In this document: positions 23,903 through 24,791 of the stretch, in pieces
Numbering within the stretch: the first letter of the stretch is position 1
Layout of the letters: each line of letters begins with the position of its first letter
Assembly: GCA_964469815.1 (NCBI GenBank)
Contig: CAYXZC010000025.1
Location: 1 to 24,791, forward strand
Origin: MGBC163016 sp964469815
GTDB lineage: Bacteria; Actinomycetota; Coriobacteriia; Coriobacteriales; Eggerthellaceae
Reading direction: 5' to 3'
Length of the DNA: 24,791 nt
Made by a program: the position numbers and the translations under genes
Notes under the pieces: model-generated
The model's input: the letters and a program-made list of their open reading frames with translations, nothing else
What the model was told of the DNA's origin: nothing
Databases searched by the model: none

Positions 23903-24017
23903 ACAGGAAGACGAGCCTACCACGAAACCGAGCACGACCGCCCGCTAGAGGCTTCGCACATGAGCCCGACATGATCCGCCGGATCGCCGACGAGAGCATA
24001 CAGATCCGATCGATGGA

Positions 24018-24791
24018 TCATTTGTATTGGCTCTCATGCTTCTTGAAGAAATCGAACCTGGGCGGAAGCTCATGGATCTTATGCCGCTCCTCATCGATCT
24101 CGAGCCCATGGCACAGCTCGCGCATGTTGTCGAAATCGAAGCTCCAGTTGAAGAATTCACAGGGATCGAAATCCAAGTACTCGCAGATGAGCTCCGATCC
24201 TTTGGGCACGATCGGATGCATCAAAAGAGTGGAGATGCGAAGCAGATAGAAGGTGTCTATGAGAACCTGGCGATGATCATCCGATATGGAGATGGGTTCA
24301 TCTGCGGTGCCATCTTCAGCGGAAGGATAGGCATCGTTGATGCGTTTGATGTTATCTGCCCAGTACTTGTTCGCATACCTGATGAAAGAATCGCAAAGCT
24401 GCATGACCGAATGCAATTCCACCTTGTGCATGAGGGACTCATACTCCAAGAGCGTATCCTTGGATCGATCCACAACATCGCCTGAAACATCACCCAACGG
24501 CATGTAGCCTTCGAAGTTCTTCTGCGCCTCGTAGAAGCAGCTTCGGGCAAGACGGTTATAGACGTTCGTAAGAAGAGCGCCCTCTTTCAAGACCGGGTCA
24601 GCGATGCGATTATCCTGCTTTTGGTCCTCGTCAAGCGCTGGATCGAACGGCTTGGGCTTGAAGCCGACCGAACGCTGATCCAGGCCGAGAGCTATGAAAT
24701 GAGCCCTCAGCTGCTCGACGGTGTAATGCTCTAACAACTGCGAGCCTGTAGGAGGCTTAACGCTTCCGGAAGACGATGCCTTCGTCTTCCC
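24018..24791 (-). CDS. metG: Methionyl-tRNA synthetase, C-terminal part (5' end beyond window)
   Basis: This is the C-terminal 257 residues of a class I methionyl-tRNA synthetase, open to the right edge. The fragment starts in the KMSKS-loop region, here KASSSGS (visible residues 4-10) followed by VKPPTG, then LLEHYTVEQLRAHFIALGL, a pattern I associate with a subgroup of bacterial MetRS. The helical anticodon-binding domain follows (LLTNVYNRLARSCFY, ELHSVMQLCDSFIRYANKYW, LRISTLLMHPIVPKG). The protein ends shortly after this domain, with no EMAP-type dimerisation domain. The internal TTG at 24737 is not the gene start, because the frame continues without stop to 24791. Catalytic residues of the Rossmann part cannot be checked. 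Confidence 0.88.
   Translation of the reverse strand, partial: GKTKASSSGSVKPPTGSQLLEHYTVEQLRAHFIALGLDQRSVGFKPKPFDPALDEDQKQDNRIADPVLKEGALLTNVYNRLARSCFYEAQKNFEGYMPLGDVSGDVVDRSKDTLLEYESLMHKVELHSVMQLCDSFIRYANKYWADNIKRINDAYPSAEDGTADEPISISDDHRQVLIDTFYLLRISTLLMHPIVPKGSELICEYLDFDPCEFFNWSFDFDNMRELCHGLEIDEERHKIHELPPRFDFFKKHESQYK

Noticed and set aside
24018..24737. Complete short gene starting at TTG 24737
   Set aside because: The frame continues upstream to the window edge with MetRS-like sequence, so this is the 3' part of metG.

Overview
This 24.8 kb window looks like a chromosomal segment from an anaerobic bacterium of moderate G+C content. The best guess is the actinobacterial class Coriobacteriia (Eggerthellaceae-like). 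This is inferred from a ferredoxin-dependent 2-oxoacid metabolism, a Ser-rich lipoprotein linker, a topoisomerase with an archaeal-type active-site sequence, and dnaG next to a dGTPase gene as in other Actinobacteria. No 16S rRNA or other decisive marker is present, so the placement is tentative. I see no rRNA, tRNA, CRISPR array, transposase or phage gene.

Layout. (1) Positions 1-3149, minus strand: a polar amino-acid ABC importer transcribed in the order binding lipoprotein, permease, ATPase. The ATPase runs off the left edge. The permease carries an extra secreted N-terminal domain, and a perfect 12-bp hairpin separates the binding-protein gene from the permease gene. (2) Positions 3150-3568: the only long gene-free stretch. 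It holds a likely promoter and two elaborate inverted-repeat elements. (3) Positions 3569-12083, minus strand: a metabolic island. A four-subunit 2-oxoacid:ferredoxin oxidoreductase (order D-A-B-C) is flanked on both sides by a two-gene module of a helix-turn-helix/cupin regulator followed by an AMP-forming acyl-CoA synthetase. A two-TM helical-repeat protein closes the run. (4) Positions 12170-17080, minus strand: information-processing genes rsmB, fmt, def and dnaG. (5) Positions 17243-21299, plus strand: an HD-domain dGTPase-like gene divergent from dnaG, then a MarR regulator translationally coupled to a 14-TM drug-efflux-type transporter with a very large external loop. (6) Positions 21309-24791, minus strand: a type IA topoisomerase with four zinc ribbons, and the 3' end of methionyl-tRNA synthetase.

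How the genes may work together. The oxidoreductase interconverts a 2-oxoacid plus CoA with an acyl-CoA, CO2 and reduced ferredoxin. The two ligases interconvert acyl-CoA and free acid at the cost or gain of ATP. The island could therefore ferment amino-acid-derived 2-oxoacids, or run in reverse to build amino acids from scavenged acids. Pairing one cupin regulator with each ligase suggests separate control for two acid substrates. The def-fmt-rsmB run handles formyl-Met start and removal and 16S rRNA m5C methylation.

The most unusual items are the duplicated regulator-ligase module around the oxidoreductase, the structured intergenic elements at 3315-3535, the permease with a secreted domain, and the MFS transporter with a roughly 225-residue external insert. 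Start codons were chosen from Shine-Dalgarno spacing and family N-termini. Several genes are best read from internal starts, and dnaG and topA appear to begin at TTG.
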